Part shown: piece by piece, positions 1 through 9,414 of the stretch
Position numbering within the stretch: position 1 is the stretch's first letter
Layout: every line of letters starts with the position of its first letter
Source of the DNA: Streptosporangium canum
Lineage (GTDB): Bacteria; Actinomycetota; Actinomycetes; Streptosporangiales; Streptosporangiaceae
Assembly (NCBI RefSeq): GCF_900113865.1
Contig: NZ_FOQY01000008.1
Coordinates: forward strand, 186,001 to 250,000
Direction of reading: 5' to 3'
DNA: 64,000 nucleotides
Notes under the pieces: model-generated
What the model saw: only the letters and a program-made list of their open reading frames with translations
Databases searched by the model: none
What the model was told of the DNA's origin: nothing
Position numbers and translations under genes: made by a program

Positions 1-418
1 CCTACTGTCCAATATGCCGGATCTGATGCAAGGAGCGCGGAGCTTTCTGCCCCACGTGGACTACTTCCTGCCCAACGAGGAGCAGGCGCTCATGATGAGC
101 GGCGCGGCCGACGTGGAACGGGCCGCGCTCACGCTGCTGGAAGAGGGACCCAGGGCCGTGCTCGTCACGCTGGGCGGCGAGGGCAGCCTGATCGCCACCG
201 CCTCGGGGATCACGCGGGTGCCGGCCCTCGACGTCCCGGTGGTGGACACCACCGGCTGCGGCGACGCCTACTGCGCCGGATTCATCGCCGGCCTGGTCGA
301 CGGCCGCGAGGTCCTCGCCGCCGCCGGGCTCGGCACCGCGGTGGCCGCCCGGGTCGCGGGCGGCCTCGGCTCCGACGCCGGTCTGGACGGGGCGTCGGAG
401 CTGCGGGCGAGCGGCTGA
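1..418 (+). CDS. PfkB-family carbohydrate kinase, C-terminal part (5' end outside window)
   Basis: This is the last ~139 residues of a ribokinase/fructokinase-type sugar kinase, which transfers phosphate from ATP to a sugar. The frame is open to the window edge, so the first ATG inside the window (position 14) is not the true start. Visible family features are the internal motif YFLPNEEQA and the PfkB C-terminal signature DTTGCGDAYCAGFIAGL. In that signature the Gly-Asp holds the catalytic-base Asp and anion hole, and the usual Ala before Gly-Asp is Cys. The aminotransferase gene follows after about 135 bp, so the two may belong to one sugar or amino-sugar pathway. The substrate cannot be told from this fragment. 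Confidence 0.85.
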   Translation, partial: LLSNMPDLMQGARSFLPHVDYFLPNEEQALMMSGAADVERAALTLLEEGPRAVLVTLGGEGSLIATASGITRVPALDVPVVDTTGCGDAYCAGFIAGLVDGREVLAAAGLGTAVAARVAGGLGSDAGLDGASELRASG

Positions 419-421
419 GCA

Positions 422-465
422 CGCGACCGTCCCCACCTGAAAACCGCGACCGTCCCCACCTGAAA
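422..465. repeat. 21-bp perfect tandem direct repeat
   Basis: Two identical 21-base copies occupy 422-442 and 445-465 and are separated by two bases, giving a 23-bp period. The core reads GACCGTCCCCACCTGAAA. The second copy can also pair with the following GGGGAC (GTCCCC 452-457 with GGGGAC 466-471), a small 6-bp hairpin. It lies between the sugar kinase stop and the aminotransferase start. It could be a tandem regulator site, a terminator element or a dispersed repeat; the sequence alone does not decide. Confidence 0.7.
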
Positions 466-554
466 GGGGACACACAGGTGCTCACCCACCGGACGGCCAC
501 CGATCACCGAGTCCGCCGCGAGGCGGCTCGCCGACACTGATGAGGACGACACAC

Positions 555-1778
555 ATGTCCATCGACGCCAACCTCCGGGAGCGGGCCGCCAGGGTCGTCC
601 CCGGCGGCATGTACGGCCACCTCAACGCGGCCCTGCACGGTCCCGGATACCCGCAGTTCTTCGTCGGCGGCCAGGGGTGCCGCCAGCTCGACGCGGACGG
701 CCGCGAGTACATCGACCTCATGTGCTCCTGGGGCCCCGTCGTGCTGGGCCACCGCCATCCCGCGGTGGAGGCCGCCGTCACCGCCCAGCTCGCCGCGGGC
801 GACTGCCTCAACGGTCCGGGCCCGGTCTACGTGGAGCTCGCCGAACTGATGGTGGAGACCATCCCGCAGGCCGACTGGGTGATGTTCTCCAAGAACGGCA
901 CCGACGCCACCACCCAGGCGCTGATGGTCGCCCGGGCCGCCACCGGCCGGACCAAGGTGCTCATGGCCCACGGCTCCTACCACGGGGCCGACCCCTGGTG
1001 CACGCCCAGCCTGTCGGGCACCACGCCCAGCGAGCGCGCCGACCTGATCGAATACCCCTACAACGACCTGGCAGGCGCCGAGGAGGCCGCGGCCCGGGCC
1101 GAGGGCGACGTCGCCGCGATCATCGTGACGCCTTTCAAGCACGACTCCTTCGAGGACCAGGAGTTCGCCGCCCCCGAGTTCGCCCGGGGCCTGCGGGCCC
1201 TGGCCGACCGGATCGGCGCCGCGCTGGTGATCGACGACGTGCGCGGCGGCTGGCGGCTCCACCTCGGCGGCTCCTGGGAGACCCTGGGCGTCCGCCCCGA
1301 CCTGTACGCCTTCAGCAAGGCCATGGCCAACGGCCATCCGATCGCGGCCGTCACCGGAGTGGACTCCCTGCGGGGCCCGGCCCAGACGATCTACTCGACC
1401 GGCTCGTTCTGGTTCAACGCCGCCCCGATGGCCGCCGCCAAGGCCACCATCGAGACCCTGCGCGACATCGACGGGGTGGCGCTGATCGAGCGGGCGGGCA
1501 CCCGCCTGCGCGAGGGCCTCGCCGCGCAGGCCGCCTCCCACGGCTTCGTCATCAACCAGACCGGCCCGGTGCAGATCCCGTGGCTCTCCTTCGAGGGCGA
1601 CACGACCCTGGACAAGGGCATGTTCTGGTCCTCGGCCTGCCTGCGGGAAGGGGTCTACCTGCATCCCTGGCACAACTGGTTCCTGTCGGCCGCCCACACC
1701 GACGCCGACATCGACCGCGCCCTGCAGGGCACCGACGCCGCCTTCGCCAGGCTCAGGGCGGAGTTCGGCGCCGACTGA
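555..1778 (+). CDS. Class III PLP-dependent aminotransferase (glutamate-1-semialdehyde aminomutase-like)
   Basis: A PLP enzyme of aminotransferase class III, about 407 residues from the chosen start. Fold landmarks are the N-terminal GGQGCRQLDADGREYIDL strand pair, the phosphate-binding region MFSKNGTDATTQA, the cofactor Asp in VIDDVRGGW and the Schiff-base Lys in YAFSKAMANGHPIAAV. The whole layout resembles glutamate-1-semialdehyde aminomutases, but this is not next to tetrapyrrole genes. It sits behind a PfkB kinase, so an amino-sugar or specialised transamination role is also possible. An ATG at 540 is in frame. The ATG at 555 is preferred because GAGGA lies about 8 bases upstream. The donor and acceptor substrates are unknown. 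Confidence 0.85.
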   Translation: MSIDANLRERAARVVPGGMYGHLNAALHGPGYPQFFVGGQGCRQLDADGREYIDLMCSWGPVVLGHRHPAVEAAVTAQLAAGDCLNGPGPVYVELAELMVETIPQADWVMFSKNGTDATTQALMVARAATGRTKVLMAHGSYHGADPWCTPSLSGTTPSERADLIEYPYNDLAGAEEAAARAEGDVAAIIVTPFKHDSFEDQEFAAPEFARGLRALADRIGAALVIDDVRGGWRLHLGGSWETLGVRPDLYAFSKAMANGHPIAAVTGVDSLRGPAQTIYSTGSFWFNAAPMAAAKATIETLRDIDGVALIERAGTRLREGLAAQAASHGFVINQTGPVQIPWLSFEGDTTLDKGMFWSSACLREGVYLHPWHNWFLSAAHTDADIDRALQGTDAAFARLRAEFGAD

Positions 1779-1809
1779 ATCCGCCGCCCGGACCCCGCCG
1801 ACCGACTCC

Positions 1810-1852
1810 CGCCGCTCCCCGCCGCAGGCGGGACCGGCGGCGGGGAGCGGCG
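1810..1852. terminator. Bidirectional hairpin terminator between convergent genes
   Basis: A 15-bp perfect stem (1810-1824 with 1838-1852, CGCCGCTCCCCGCCG and its complement) with a 13-base loop. It lies between the ends of the converging aminotransferase and acetyltransferase genes. There is no U-tract, as is common in high-GC actinobacteria. It can serve both strands. Confidence 0.7.
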
Positions 1853-1856
1853 CGCT

Positions 1857-2960
1857 CTACGCCCCGGGGCGCAGGCGGTACCACTGCTGGTCGTCCAGAC
1901 GCGTGCCGTCGGGGCCCGGCAGCATCCCGTGCACGAGGGGGCCCCGGGTGAAGCCGGCGCGCTCCAGCACGCGGTGCGAGGCGACGTTGTCCGGGGAGGT
2001 GCCCGCGATGATCCGGGCCAGCGGGGTGTGCTCGAAGGCCCACTCCACCAGCAGGACCACCGCGCGGGCGGTGAAGCCCCTGCCGCGGAACTCCGGCAGC
2101 GTGCTGTAGCCCGTCATGGCCTGTCCCAGGGGCGGGATGATCGAGGTGAGCTGGATGTGCCCGGCGAAGGCGCCCGTCCGCGCGTCGCGGACGGCCACCT
2201 CGACCCGGTCGCCGGCCAGCCAGCGCATGCCCGCCTCCCGGCAGGACTCCTCGCTCTCCGCCGGGTCGGGGGCCTGCGGCGGCACGCTGTGCGCCACGAC
2301 CTCCGGAAGGTTCTGCAGCGCGTGGTAGTCGTCGGCGTCGGCCAGGTTCAGCGGCGCCAGCCGTACCACGCCGTCGGACAGCGAGCCGCCGGGGAAGCCG
2401 GGCATATACGGCTGGACGCGGTCGCCGGAGTCCTCGGGCAGCCTGGCGAAGGACACCAGGTCGCCGCGGGTGCCGTCGCGCCGGTCCTCCGCCGAGCGCT
2501 GCACCCCCTCGCGGCGGAAACCGGCGGCCAGCGCGACCCGCTGGCTGGCCAGGTTCTCCACGGCGGCCAGCAGCTCCATGCGCCGCACCCCGTGGGCGAA
2601 GGCCCACTCGGTCAGCGCCCTGGCGGCCGTCGTGGCGACCCCGCGTCCCCGGGCCCACGGCGCGATCAGGTAGCCGATCTCGCCGTTGCCCCGCGGGTCG
2701 AGTGCCTTGAGCCCGATGTTGCCCAGCCACTCGCCCGTGCCGGCATCCGCCACGGCGAACGAGGCGCCGCCGCTCTCCCAGAGCCGCTCGGCGACCTTCA
2801 GGTAGTGGAGGGCCTCGTCGCGGGTGTACGGCACCGGCACGGTCGGGATGAAACGGGTGATCTCCGGATCGGAGCAGGCACGGGCGATCGGCTCGACGTC
2901 GTCGGTGCCGAGCGCTCGCAGGACGATGGGACCGGCGGGAATCACGTCTCGAGGAAACAC
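1857..2960 (-). CDS. Tandem GNAT (RimJ-like) N-acetyltransferase fusion
   Basis: A 367-residue protein made of two consecutive GNAT domains. The first (about 10-180) shows RALGTDDVEPIARACSDPE, an acetyl-CoA loop APWARGRGVATTAARAL and the AAGFRREG tail. The second (about 195-360) shows RLAPLNLADADDYHAL, the loop PEFRGRGFTARAVVLL and LERAGFTRG. Both keep the R/Q-x-x-G-x-G/A acetyl-CoA pattern, so both may be active. Single-domain RimJ proteins are about half this length. The start is GTG with GGGAG close upstream. It is transcribed away from trmI, with a shared 197-bp divergent region. The acceptor is unknown. Confidence 0.85.
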   Translation of the reverse strand: MFPRDVIPAGPIVLRALGTDDVEPIARACSDPEITRFIPTVPVPYTRDEALHYLKVAERLWESGGASFAVADAGTGEWLGNIGLKALDPRGNGEIGYLIAPWARGRGVATTAARALTEWAFAHGVRRMELLAAVENLASQRVALAAGFRREGVQRSAEDRRDGTRGDLVSFARLPEDSGDRVQPYMPGFPGGSLSDGVVRLAPLNLADADDYHALQNLPEVVAHSVPPQAPDPAESEESCREAGMRWLAGDRVEVAVRDARTGAFAGHIQLTSIIPPLGQAMTGYSTLPEFRGRGFTARAVVLLVEWAFEHTPLARIIAGTSPDNVASHRVLERAGFTRGPLVHGMLPGPDGTRLDDQQWYRLRPGA

Positions 2961-3157
2961 GCTCCCATTGCTACCAGCTACCCCTATGAGGGGCGAATCG
3001 ATTTCCGGCCGTCCCGGTAGGGGGGCGGGCCGTGTCCGCGAGGACCGCCGGGCATCCGGAGGGACGGGCCGGGACGGGACGGCTCCACCAGGCCGGAGGG
3101 GGGCGCCCGCCCCCGGAGCGGAACCGGCGGCAGCCGTACGCCGATAACCTTGCGGGC

Positions 3158-4027
3158 ATGGGTTTTCGCAGGCATGGGCCGTTTCAGGCCGGGGATCAGG
3201 TTCAGCTCACCGATCCCAAGAACAAGCGTCACACGGTGACGTTGAAGGAAGACGGGGTCTTCCACACGCACAAGGGCGGAATCCCGCACAGCGAGCTGAT
3301 CGGCCAGCCCGAGGGGTCGGTGGTGCGCTCGTCGGGCGGCACCCAGTATCTCGCGTTCAGGCACCTGCTCCAGGACTACACGCTGTCCATGCCCCGTGGC
3401 GCGGCGGTCATCTATCCGAAGGACTCGGCGCAGATCGTCGCCATGGCCGACATCTTCCCCGGCGCGCGCGTCGTGGAGGCGGGGGTCGGCTCCGGCGCGC
3501 TCACCTGCTTCCTGCTGCGTGCCGTGGGCAGTGAGGGCACCGTCACCTCCTACGAGCGGCGTGAGGACTTCGCCGAGGTCGCCACCAAGAACGTGGAGAA
3601 GTTCTACGGCGGTCCGATGGACCAGTGGCGTCTGGTCGTGGGGGACTTCGTGGAGGCGCTCGACGAGAGCGACGTCGACCGGATCATCCTGGACATGCTC
3701 GCCCCGTGGGAGTGCGTGGACGCCGCCGCCAAGGCCCTCACGCCCGGTGGCGTCATCTGCTGTTATGTGGCGACCACGACCCAGTTGTCCCGCACCGTCG
3801 AAACTCTCCGCGAACACGGGAGTTTCACCGAGCCCCATGCGTGGGAGACCCTGGTTCGCGACTGGCATGTCGAAGGTCTGGCCGTACGACCCGATCACCG
3901 GATGGTCGGGCACACCGGCTTCCTCGTCACCGCCCGCCGCATGGCGGACGGGGTGACGCCACCACCTCGTCGCAGACGTCCGGCAAAGGGGGCGCATGGC
4001 GAAGAGTCCGGTTCTTCTACCAGATGA
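3158..4027 (+). CDS. trmI: tRNA (adenine(58)-N1)-methyltransferase TrmI
   Basis: An SAM-dependent methyltransferase that makes m1A58 in the T-loop of tRNA; the bacterial enzyme is a homotetramer. About 289 residues. An N-terminal small beta domain (to about 75, with GGTQYLAFRHLLQDY) precedes a Rossmann domain with VVEAGVGSGALTCFLLRAVG (SAM loop), the acidic end of strand 2 (SYERR) and DRIILDMLAPWE. The family's normal start is MGFRRHGPF. A longer reading frame begins 126 bases upstream but adds only low-complexity residues. There is no clear Shine-Dalgarno site, so the mRNA may be leaderless. It stands just upstream of arc, the usual actinobacterial position (M. tuberculosis Rv2118c near mpa). 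Confidence 0.95.
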   Translation: MGFRRHGPFQAGDQVQLTDPKNKRHTVTLKEDGVFHTHKGGIPHSELIGQPEGSVVRSSGGTQYLAFRHLLQDYTLSMPRGAAVIYPKDSAQIVAMADIFPGARVVEAGVGSGALTCFLLRAVGSEGTVTSYERREDFAEVATKNVEKFYGGPMDQWRLVVGDFVEALDESDVDRIILDMLAPWECVDAAAKALTPGGVICCYVATTTQLSRTVETLREHGSFTEPHAWETLVRDWHVEGLAVRPDHRMVGHTGFLVTARRMADGVTPPPRRRRPAKGAHGEESGSSTR

Positions 4028-4232
4028 TGACGATTCGGCCACGACGGTACGTTTACCGGTGACAAGGGAACAGATGGACGTGTTCTCCTGCTCCCAGGAC
4101 TAAACGCACCATAAGGGATTAATCACTGCCAACTTAATGTAGTCATACGAACACTGCTCGGCCAGGTAAGGGACAGCCCCCAGATGGGTAGGGTTTTGAG
4201 TAGTCGGTCTCGACTGGGAAGGAGGTGACGCC

Positions 4233-5996
4233 GTGGCAGCTCGCGACGACGCTGAGGCTCGAGCCGCGCAGCGCGAACGGGAGGTCGCTGACCTCACAAC
4301 ACAGGTCTCCTTCCTGCAGGAGGAGCTCACCGCGCTACGTCGGAAGTTGACGGAGTCTCCCCGGCAGGCCAGGGTCCTCGAAGAGCGTCTCCATGAAGTG
4401 CAGGCGAATCTGGTGGCCGTCACGGGCCAGAACGAGCGTCTGGTGGCCACCCTCAAGGAGGCCAGAGACCAGATCGTCGCGCTGAAGGAGGAAGTCGACC
4501 GGCTGGCGCAGCCGCCATCCGGATTCGGCGTGTTCCTCGAAAGCAGGGAAGACGGCACGGTGGAGGTCTTCACCGGTGGCCGCAAACTTCGAGTGAACGT
4601 CAGTCCAGCGGTGGACGTCGACTCGCTGAAGCGTGGCCAGGAGGTCATGCTCAACGAGGCGCTCAACGTGGTGGAGGCCCTCGGGTTCGAGGAGCTCGGC
4701 GAGATCGTGATGCTCAAGGAGCTCCTTGAGGACGGCCGGCGCGCGCTGGTGATCTCGCACGCCGACGAGGAGCGGGTGGTGAAGCTCGCCGAGTCGTTGG
4801 TCGGCCAGCCGATCCGGGCGGGCGACTCGCTGCTGCTGGAGCCGCGCTCGGGCTACGTCTACGAGCGCATTCCCAAGTCCGAGGTCGAAGAGCTCGTGCT
4901 GGAGGAGGTGCCCGACATCTCCTACGAGGAGATCGGCGGGCTCATGCGGCAGATCGAGCAGATCCGGGACGCGATCGAGCTTCCCTACCTGCACGCCGAC
5001 CTCTTCCGCGAGCACAAGCTCCGTCCGCCGAAGGGTGTGCTGCTGTACGGCCCGCCCGGCTGCGGCAAGACCCTGATCGCGAAGGCCGTCGCCAACTCCC
5101 TGGCCAAGCAGGTCGCGGAGAAGACCGGCCAGTCCGGTAAGAGTTTCTTCCTCAACATCAAGGGTCCCGAGCTTCTCAACAAGTACGTCGGCGAGACCGA
5201 GCGGCACATCCGCCTGGTCTTCCAGCGGGCCCGTGAGAAGGCCTCCGAGGGCACCCCGGTGATCGTGTTCTTCGACGAGATGGACTCGATCTTCCGGACC
5301 CGAGGCTCGGGCGTCTCCTCCGACGTCGAGAACACCATCGTTCCCCAGCTCCTGTCGGAGATCGACGGCGTCGAGGGCCTGGAGAACGTGATCGTGATCG
5401 GCGCCTCCAACCGCGAGGACATGATCGACCCGGCGATCCTGCGGCCCGGCCGCCTGGACGTCAAGATCAAGATCGAGCGGCCGGACGCCGAGGCGGCCAA
5501 GGACATCTTCTCGAAATACCTCATCGAAGACCTCCCCCTCCATCCCGAGGACCTCGCCGAGCACGGCGGAAGCCGCGGGGGCACCATCTCGGGCATGATC
5601 CAGCGGGTGGTCGAGCGGATGTACACCGAGAGCGAGGAGAACCGCTTCCTCGAGGTGACCTACGCCAACGGCGACAAGGAGGTCCTGTACTTCAAGGACT
5701 TCAACTCCGGCGCCATGATCCAGAACATCGTCGACCGCAGCAAGAAGATGGCGATCAAGCAGTTCCTGGAGTCCGGGCAGAAGGGCCTGCGGATCCAGCA
5801 TCTGCTGGCGGCCTGCGTGGACGAGTTCTCCGAGAACGAGGACCTGCCCAACACCACCAACCCCGACGACTGGGCCCGCATCTCCGGCAAGAAGGGCGAG
5901 CGGATCGTCTACATCCGCACCCTCGTGACGGGCAAGCAGGGCACCGAGGCCGGCCGATCCATCGACACGGTGGCCAACACCGGCCAATACCTCTAG
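4233..5996 (+). CDS. arc: Proteasome-associated AAA+ ATPase ARC/Mpa
   Basis: The hexameric unfoldase that recognises pupylated proteins and feeds them into the 20S core. 587 residues. An N-terminal coiled coil (about 5-95, heptads full of E/R/L) binds Pup. Next come two OB-type interdomain segments (about 96-240) and an AAA module with Walker A GPPGCGKT (about 273-280), Walker [10 protein letters not shown] (about 343-351) and the arginine-finger region [10 protein letters not shown]. The C-terminus ends TGQYL, the penultimate-Tyr tail that docks on the core. The start is GTG, with GGAGGTG at 4221-4227 fixing it. 205 bp separate it from trmI, so it may have its own promoter. A strong hairpin follows the stop. 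Confidence 0.98.
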   Translation: MAARDDAEARAAQREREVADLTTQVSFLQEELTALRRKLTESPRQARVLEERLHEVQANLVAVTGQNERLVATLKEARDQIVALKEEVDRLAQPPSGFGVFLESREDGTVEVFTGGRKLRVNVSPAVDVDSLKRGQEVMLNEALNVVEALGFEELGEIVMLKELLEDGRRALVISHADEERVVKLAESLVGQPIRAGDSLLLEPRSGYVYERIPKSEVEELVLEEVPDISYEEIGGLMRQIEQIRDAIELPYLHADLFREHKLRPPKGVLLYGPPGCGKTLIAKAVANSLAKQVAEKTGQSGKSFFLNIKGPELLNKYVGETERHIRLVFQRAREKASEGTPVIVFFDEMDSIFRTRGSGVSSDVENTIVPQLLSEIDGVEGLENVIVIGASNREDMIDPAILRPGRLDVKIKIERPDAEAAKDIFSKYLIEDLPLHPEDLAEHGGSRGGTISGMIQRVVERMYTESEENRFLEVTYANGDKEVLYFKDFNSGAMIQNIVDRSKKMAIKQFLESGQKGLRIQHLLAACVDEFSENEDLPNTTNPDDWARISGKKGERIVYIRTLVTGKQGTEAGRSIDTVANTGQYL

Positions 5997-6019
5997 TAAC
6001 ACCTGGCAACGCGCGCGAT

Positions 6020-6048
6020 GGCGCGGTCCCCCTGCCGGGGGCCGCGCC
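6020..6048 (+). terminator. Hairpin terminator after arc
   Basis: A GGCGCGG...CCGCGCC stem (6020-6026 with 6042-6048), extended inside by CCCC/GGGG pairs, beginning 24 bases after the arc stop. A weak pyrimidine-rich tail (GTCGTCGTTCTC) follows. It separates arc transcription from the next gene. Confidence 0.65.
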
Positions 6049-6175
6049 GTCGTCGTTCTCCGGACCCGGCCCCCTGGTTCCCGCCCGTCACAGAAGTGAA
6101 GTGACGTCACATGGAACCCAATTGATCAAAATGCCGTCCAAGTGGCGTGCGTGAACATTTCGGCCTGGTCGTCAG

Positions 6176-7330
6176 GTGACCGGCGCGGGGTCTCGCGGAG
6201 CGGCTCGGGGGAGCGGCCGCCTCGCGGAACTCGACCTCCTCCGTTTCGTCGCCGCCATGGCGGTGCTCGCCTTCCACTACTTCATCGCCTTCGCCTCGGT
6301 GTGGGGTGATCGCCCGTCCAAGCTGTTCCCCGCGATCTCCACGCTGTCCGGCCTCGGCATCCTGGGTGTCGAGCTGTTCTTCATGATCAGCGGATTCGTC
6401 ATCCTGATGAGCGTCTGGGGCCGGGGGCTGGGCGCGTTCGCCCTGTCCCGGCTGGTGCGGCTCTTCCCCGCCTACTGGGTCAGCGTCGGGGTGACGGCCG
6501 CGGTCTACGGCCTGACCGCCGCCACCGCCCTGGACCCCAAGCTCAGCGCCGGGGAGTACGGGGTCAACCTCACGATGCTCCAGCGGGCCTTCGGCGTCTA
6601 CGACGCCAACGGCGTCTACTGGTCGCTCTGGGTCGAGCTCCGCTTCTACCTGCTGATCTCGGTCCTGGTGCTCGTCGGGGTGACGCTCAACCGCTGCCTG
6701 GTCTTCATGGGCGTCTGGCTGCTGGCCGCCGGGTTCTTCGCGGGCAGCGAGGACAAGTGGGTCGACCTCGTGGTGATGCCCAAGTACGCGGCGTACTTCG
6801 TCGGCGGCATGGCCTTCTACCTGATGACCAGGCACGGGCCCAGGCTGATCCTGTGGTGCCTGGCCGGGATCAGCGCCGGCCTGGCGGTCAACTCGGCGAT
6901 CGACCGGGTCGCCGGGCGGATCGAGAAGGTCGGCTACGCCGCGATGCCCGTGCCCGAATGGGCGGTCGCCGCCACCGTGATCTTCTTCTACGTCCTCATG
7001 GCGATGGTGGCGCTCGGCTGGCTGAGCCGGCTGCGCTGGCGCGGCCTGGTCACCCTGGGCGCCCTGACCTACCCGCTCTACCTCTTCCACACCACGGCCG
7101 CCGTGGTGATCATCCCCGCCCTGCGGGACACGCTGCCGCCCTGGCTGACCGCCGTGGTCACCACGCTGGCCGCGATGGCCTTCTCCTACCTGGTGTACCG
7201 GGTGGCCGAACGGCCCGTTCAGGAATTCGTCAAGGCCAGGCGCCGGCGGCGGGCCGTACCGCCGCCCGCGCCGCCCTCCCCGCCACCCTGGGAGCCCTTC
7301 GCGACGGGCGAAAAGGCCTCGGTGCCATAA
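6176..7330 (+). CDS. Acyltransferase family 3 membrane protein (OafA/YrhL type)
   Basis: A polytopic inner-membrane O-acyltransferase of 384 residues, normally moving acyl groups to surface sugars or antibiotics. About ten hydrophobic helices are visible. The family hallmarks are the early [14 protein letters not shown] (the His in AFHYF is the presumed catalytic residue), [13 protein letters not shown], and [15 protein letters not shown]. The Pro-rich, basic C-terminus is probably cytosolic. The GTG start has no convincing ribosome site. The gene sits between arc and dop, which are usually closer together, and it is preceded by a terminator. A link to protein degradation is therefore unlikely on this evidence. 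Its acceptor substrate is unknown. Confidence 0.85.
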   Translation: MTGAGSRGAARGSGRLAELDLLRFVAAMAVLAFHYFIAFASVWGDRPSKLFPAISTLSGLGILGVELFFMISGFVILMSVWGRGLGAFALSRLVRLFPAYWVSVGVTAAVYGLTAATALDPKLSAGEYGVNLTMLQRAFGVYDANGVYWSLWVELRFYLLISVLVLVGVTLNRCLVFMGVWLLAAGFFAGSEDKWVDLVVMPKYAAYFVGGMAFYLMTRHGPRLILWCLAGISAGLAVNSAIDRVAGRIEKVGYAAMPVPEWAVAATVIFFYVLMAMVALGWLSRLRWRGLVTLGALTYPLYLFHTTAAVVIIPALRDTLPPWLTAVVTTLAAMAFSYLVYRVAERPVQEFVKARRRRRAVPPPAPPSPPPWEPFATGEKASVP

Positions 7331-7416
7331 CTGTCCGACCACCGGGCATAGTGAAGGGTCTAGGGTCGGGGATATATACGGCGGAGAAGGCAGTCCTGGA
7401 TGAACAGAGGGTGCGC

Positions 7417-8931
7417 ATGACGGTACGGCGGGTGATGGGCATCGAGACGGAGTACGGCATCTCCGTGCCCGGACAGCCGGGGGCCAACGCGATGGTGACC
7501 TCCTCTCAAGTCGTCAACGCCTACCTGGCCGCCTCGGCGGCCAGGGCGCGGCGGGCACGATGGGACTTCGAGGAGGAGAACCCGCTCCGCGACGCCCGGG
7601 GCTTCGACCTGTCCAGGGAGGTGGCCGACCAGAGCCAGCTCACGGACGAGGACCTGGGCCTGGCCAACGTGATCCTCACCAACGGCGCTCGGCTCTACGT
7701 CGACCACGCCCATCCCGAATACTCCACTCCCGAGTGCACCAACCCGCGGGCCGCGGTGATCTGGGACAAGGCGGGGGAGCGGGTCATGCACGACGCCGCG
7801 GTCCGCGCCTCGGCGATCCCCACCAACGCCCCGATCCAGCTCTACAAGAACAACACCGACAACAAGGGCGCCTCCTACGGCTGCCACGAGAACTACCTGA
7901 TGCGGCGGGCCACGCCGTTCGCCGACATCGTCAGGCACCTGACGCCCTTCTTCGTCTCCCGGCAGGTCGTCACCGGCGCCGGAAAGGTCGGCATCGGGCA
8001 GGACTCCCGGGGCGAGGGCTTCCAGATCAGCCAGCGGGCCGACTTCTTCGAGGTCGAGGTGGGCCTGGAGACCACGCTCAAGAGGCCGATCATCAACACC
8101 CGGGACGAGCCGCACGCCGACCCGGAGAAGTACCGCCGCCTGCACGTCATCATCGGCGACGCCAACATGTCGGAGATCTCGACCTACCTGAAGCTGGGCT
8201 CCACCGCGCTGGTCCTGGCCATGATCGAGGACGGCTACTTCACCCGCGACCTCGCCGTGGAGAATCCTGTCCAGGCGCTGCGCGCGGTCTCCCACGACCC
8301 GACGCTCAAATACGAGATCGCGATGCGCGACGGCCGTAGGCTCACGGCGGTCCAGCTCCAGATGGAGTACCTGGAGCTGGCGCGCAAGTATGCCGAGGAG
8401 CGCAGCGGCAACGGCGTGGACGAGCTCACCAAGGACGTCCTGGACCGCTGGGAGTCGGTCCTGACCCGCCTGGCCGAGGACCCGATGCAGCTGTCCAGGG
8501 AGCTTGACTGGGTGGCCAAGCTGGAGCTGCTGGAGGGCTACCGCACCCGCGACGGCCTTCCCTGGTCCCATCCGCGCCTGCAGCTCGTCGACCTCCAGTA
8601 CTCCGACATCCGTCCCGACCGCGGCCTGTACAACCGGCTGGTCGCCCGGGGCCGGATGCAGCGCCTGGTCACCGAGGAAGAGGTCCTGCGGGCCGTCGAG
8701 GCCCCGCCCAGCGACACGCGGGCCTACTTCCGGGGCCGTTGCCTGAGCCAGTTCAGCGAGTCGGTCGCGGCCGCCTCCTGGGACTCGGTCATCTTCGACA
8801 TCCCCGGCCGCGAGTCCCTGCAGCGCGTCCCGACCATGGAGCCGCTGCGCGGTACCAGGGCGCACGTGGGCGAGCTGTTCGACCGCTGCCGTACCGCCGC
8901 CGATCTGGTGAACGCGCTCACCGGCGAGTAG
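7417..8931 (+). CDS. dop: Pup deamidase/depupylase Dop
   Basis: This carboxylate-amine-ligase-like enzyme uses an ATP-bound site to convert the C-terminal Gln of Pup to Glu and to remove Pup from substrates. 504 residues. The N-terminus GIETEYGIS carries the metal-binding glutamate. [17 protein letters not shown] contains the catalytic Asp (about 96). Other family blocks are [34 protein letters not shown] and [20 protein letters not shown] Dop-loop region ([12 protein letters not shown]...) distinguishes it from PafA. The ATG follows GAGGG by 5 bases; a longer open frame upstream is a shadow of the acyltransferase gene. Pup in this window ends in Gln, so Dop is required. Unusually, pup is not the next gene. 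Confidence 0.97.
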   Translation: MTVRRVMGIETEYGISVPGQPGANAMVTSSQVVNAYLAASAARARRARWDFEEENPLRDARGFDLSREVADQSQLTDEDLGLANVILTNGARLYVDHAHPEYSTPECTNPRAAVIWDKAGERVMHDAAVRASAIPTNAPIQLYKNNTDNKGASYGCHENYLMRRATPFADIVRHLTPFFVSRQVVTGAGKVGIGQDSRGEGFQISQRADFFEVEVGLETTLKRPIINTRDEPHADPEKYRRLHVIIGDANMSEISTYLKLGSTALVLAMIEDGYFTRDLAVENPVQALRAVSHDPTLKYEIAMRDGRRLTAVQLQMEYLELARKYAEERSGNGVDELTKDVLDRWESVLTRLAEDPMQLSRELDWVAKLELLEGYRTRDGLPWSHPRLQLVDLQYSDIRPDRGLYNRLVARGRMQRLVTEEEVLRAVEAPPSDTRAYFRGRCLSQFSESVAAASWDSVIFDIPGRESLQRVPTMEPLRGTRAHVGELFDRCRTAADLVNALTGE

Positions 8932-9035
8932 CGGCGGTCAGTCCGCGGGGTGGTGGCCGTCAGGGCCGCCGCCCCGCTGTCCGTGCTTCCCGGGACGGCC
9001 GCGTGGATCGCGTGTTCCGCCGGGATCTGTCCGGA

Positions 9036-9065
9036 TTGACGGGGGATAGGGAACCGGGATACGTT
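9036..9065 (+). promoter_or_regulatory. Candidate sigma70-type promoter of the cobalamin operon
   Basis: TTGACG (9036-9041) and TACGTT (9060-9065) are separated by 18 bp. They sit directly upstream of the riboswitch, which would start about 7 bases after the second box. Boxes were read by eye. Confidence 0.5.
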
Positions 9066-9069
9066 CCGG

Positions 9070-9190
9070 GTGTTTTGTGGCGGTGCGAGGGAAATCCGGT
9101 GAGATTCCGGTGCGGTCGCGCCACTGTAACCGGCCCTTCGGGCTCGGGAGCCAGGTCACTCGGCCGCCACCGACCTACGAAAAGGGACGC
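9070..9190 (+). promoter_or_regulatory. Cobalamin (B12) riboswitch
   Basis: A leader with the conserved cobalamin-aptamer elements in order: GGGAAATCCGGTGAGATTCC, then GCGCCACTGTAACCGG, a GC hairpin around CCCTTCGGG, and the B12-box-like GAGCCAGGTCACTCGG near 9147-9163. It ends just before the GAAGGAGG ribosome site of cbtB (about 9201-9207), so a cobalamin-bound fold could hide that site and shut the operon. Exact ends are approximate. The family is known to bind adenosyl- or methylcobalamin; control of this operon is inferred from position. Confidence 0.93.
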
Positions 9191-9212
9191 GTCAATCCCG
9201 AAGGAGGTGGCC

Positions 9213-9407
9213 GTGAGCCAGATCTCGGCTCCGCACGCCCAGCCCATCCCATGGATCTCCCTCACCCGCTGGCTGCTCGCCGTACCGGTGCTGCTGCTCA
9301 TCGCCTACCTGGTCGCCTTCGACCAGGGAGCGATCTCGCAGGCCGGCGACTACCTGCACGAACTCATGCACGACGGGCGTCATCTGCTCGGCGTGCCGTG
9401 TCACTGA
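9213..9407 (+). CDS. cbtB: Cobalt transporter subunit CbtB
   Basis: A 64-residue one-helix membrane protein of the B12-regulated CbtAB cobalt uptake system. A single hydrophobic helix (about 19-36, RWLLAVPVLLLIAYLVAF) is followed by a short outer tail rich in His (HELMHDGRHLLGVPCH), which probably binds cobalt. The start is GTG behind AAGGAGG. The stop is 7 bases before cbtA. A longer frame upstream runs through the riboswitch and is not real. Confidence 0.92.
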   Translation: MSQISAPHAQPIPWISLTRWLLAVPVLLLIAYLVAFDQGAISQAGDYLHELMHDGRHLLGVPCH

Positions 9408-9414
9408 GCCGCAC

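Noticed and set aside
6101..6110. Perfect palindrome GTGACGTCAC upstream of the acyltransferase
   Set aside because: Ten bases are too few to call an operator, and the spacing does not match the Crp form with six central bases.
6757..7416. Extension of the dop frame 220 codons upstream
   Set aside because: It lies inside the acyltransferase gene in another frame and has no Dop-family residues; the ATG at 7417 with GAGGG upstream fits the family N-terminus.
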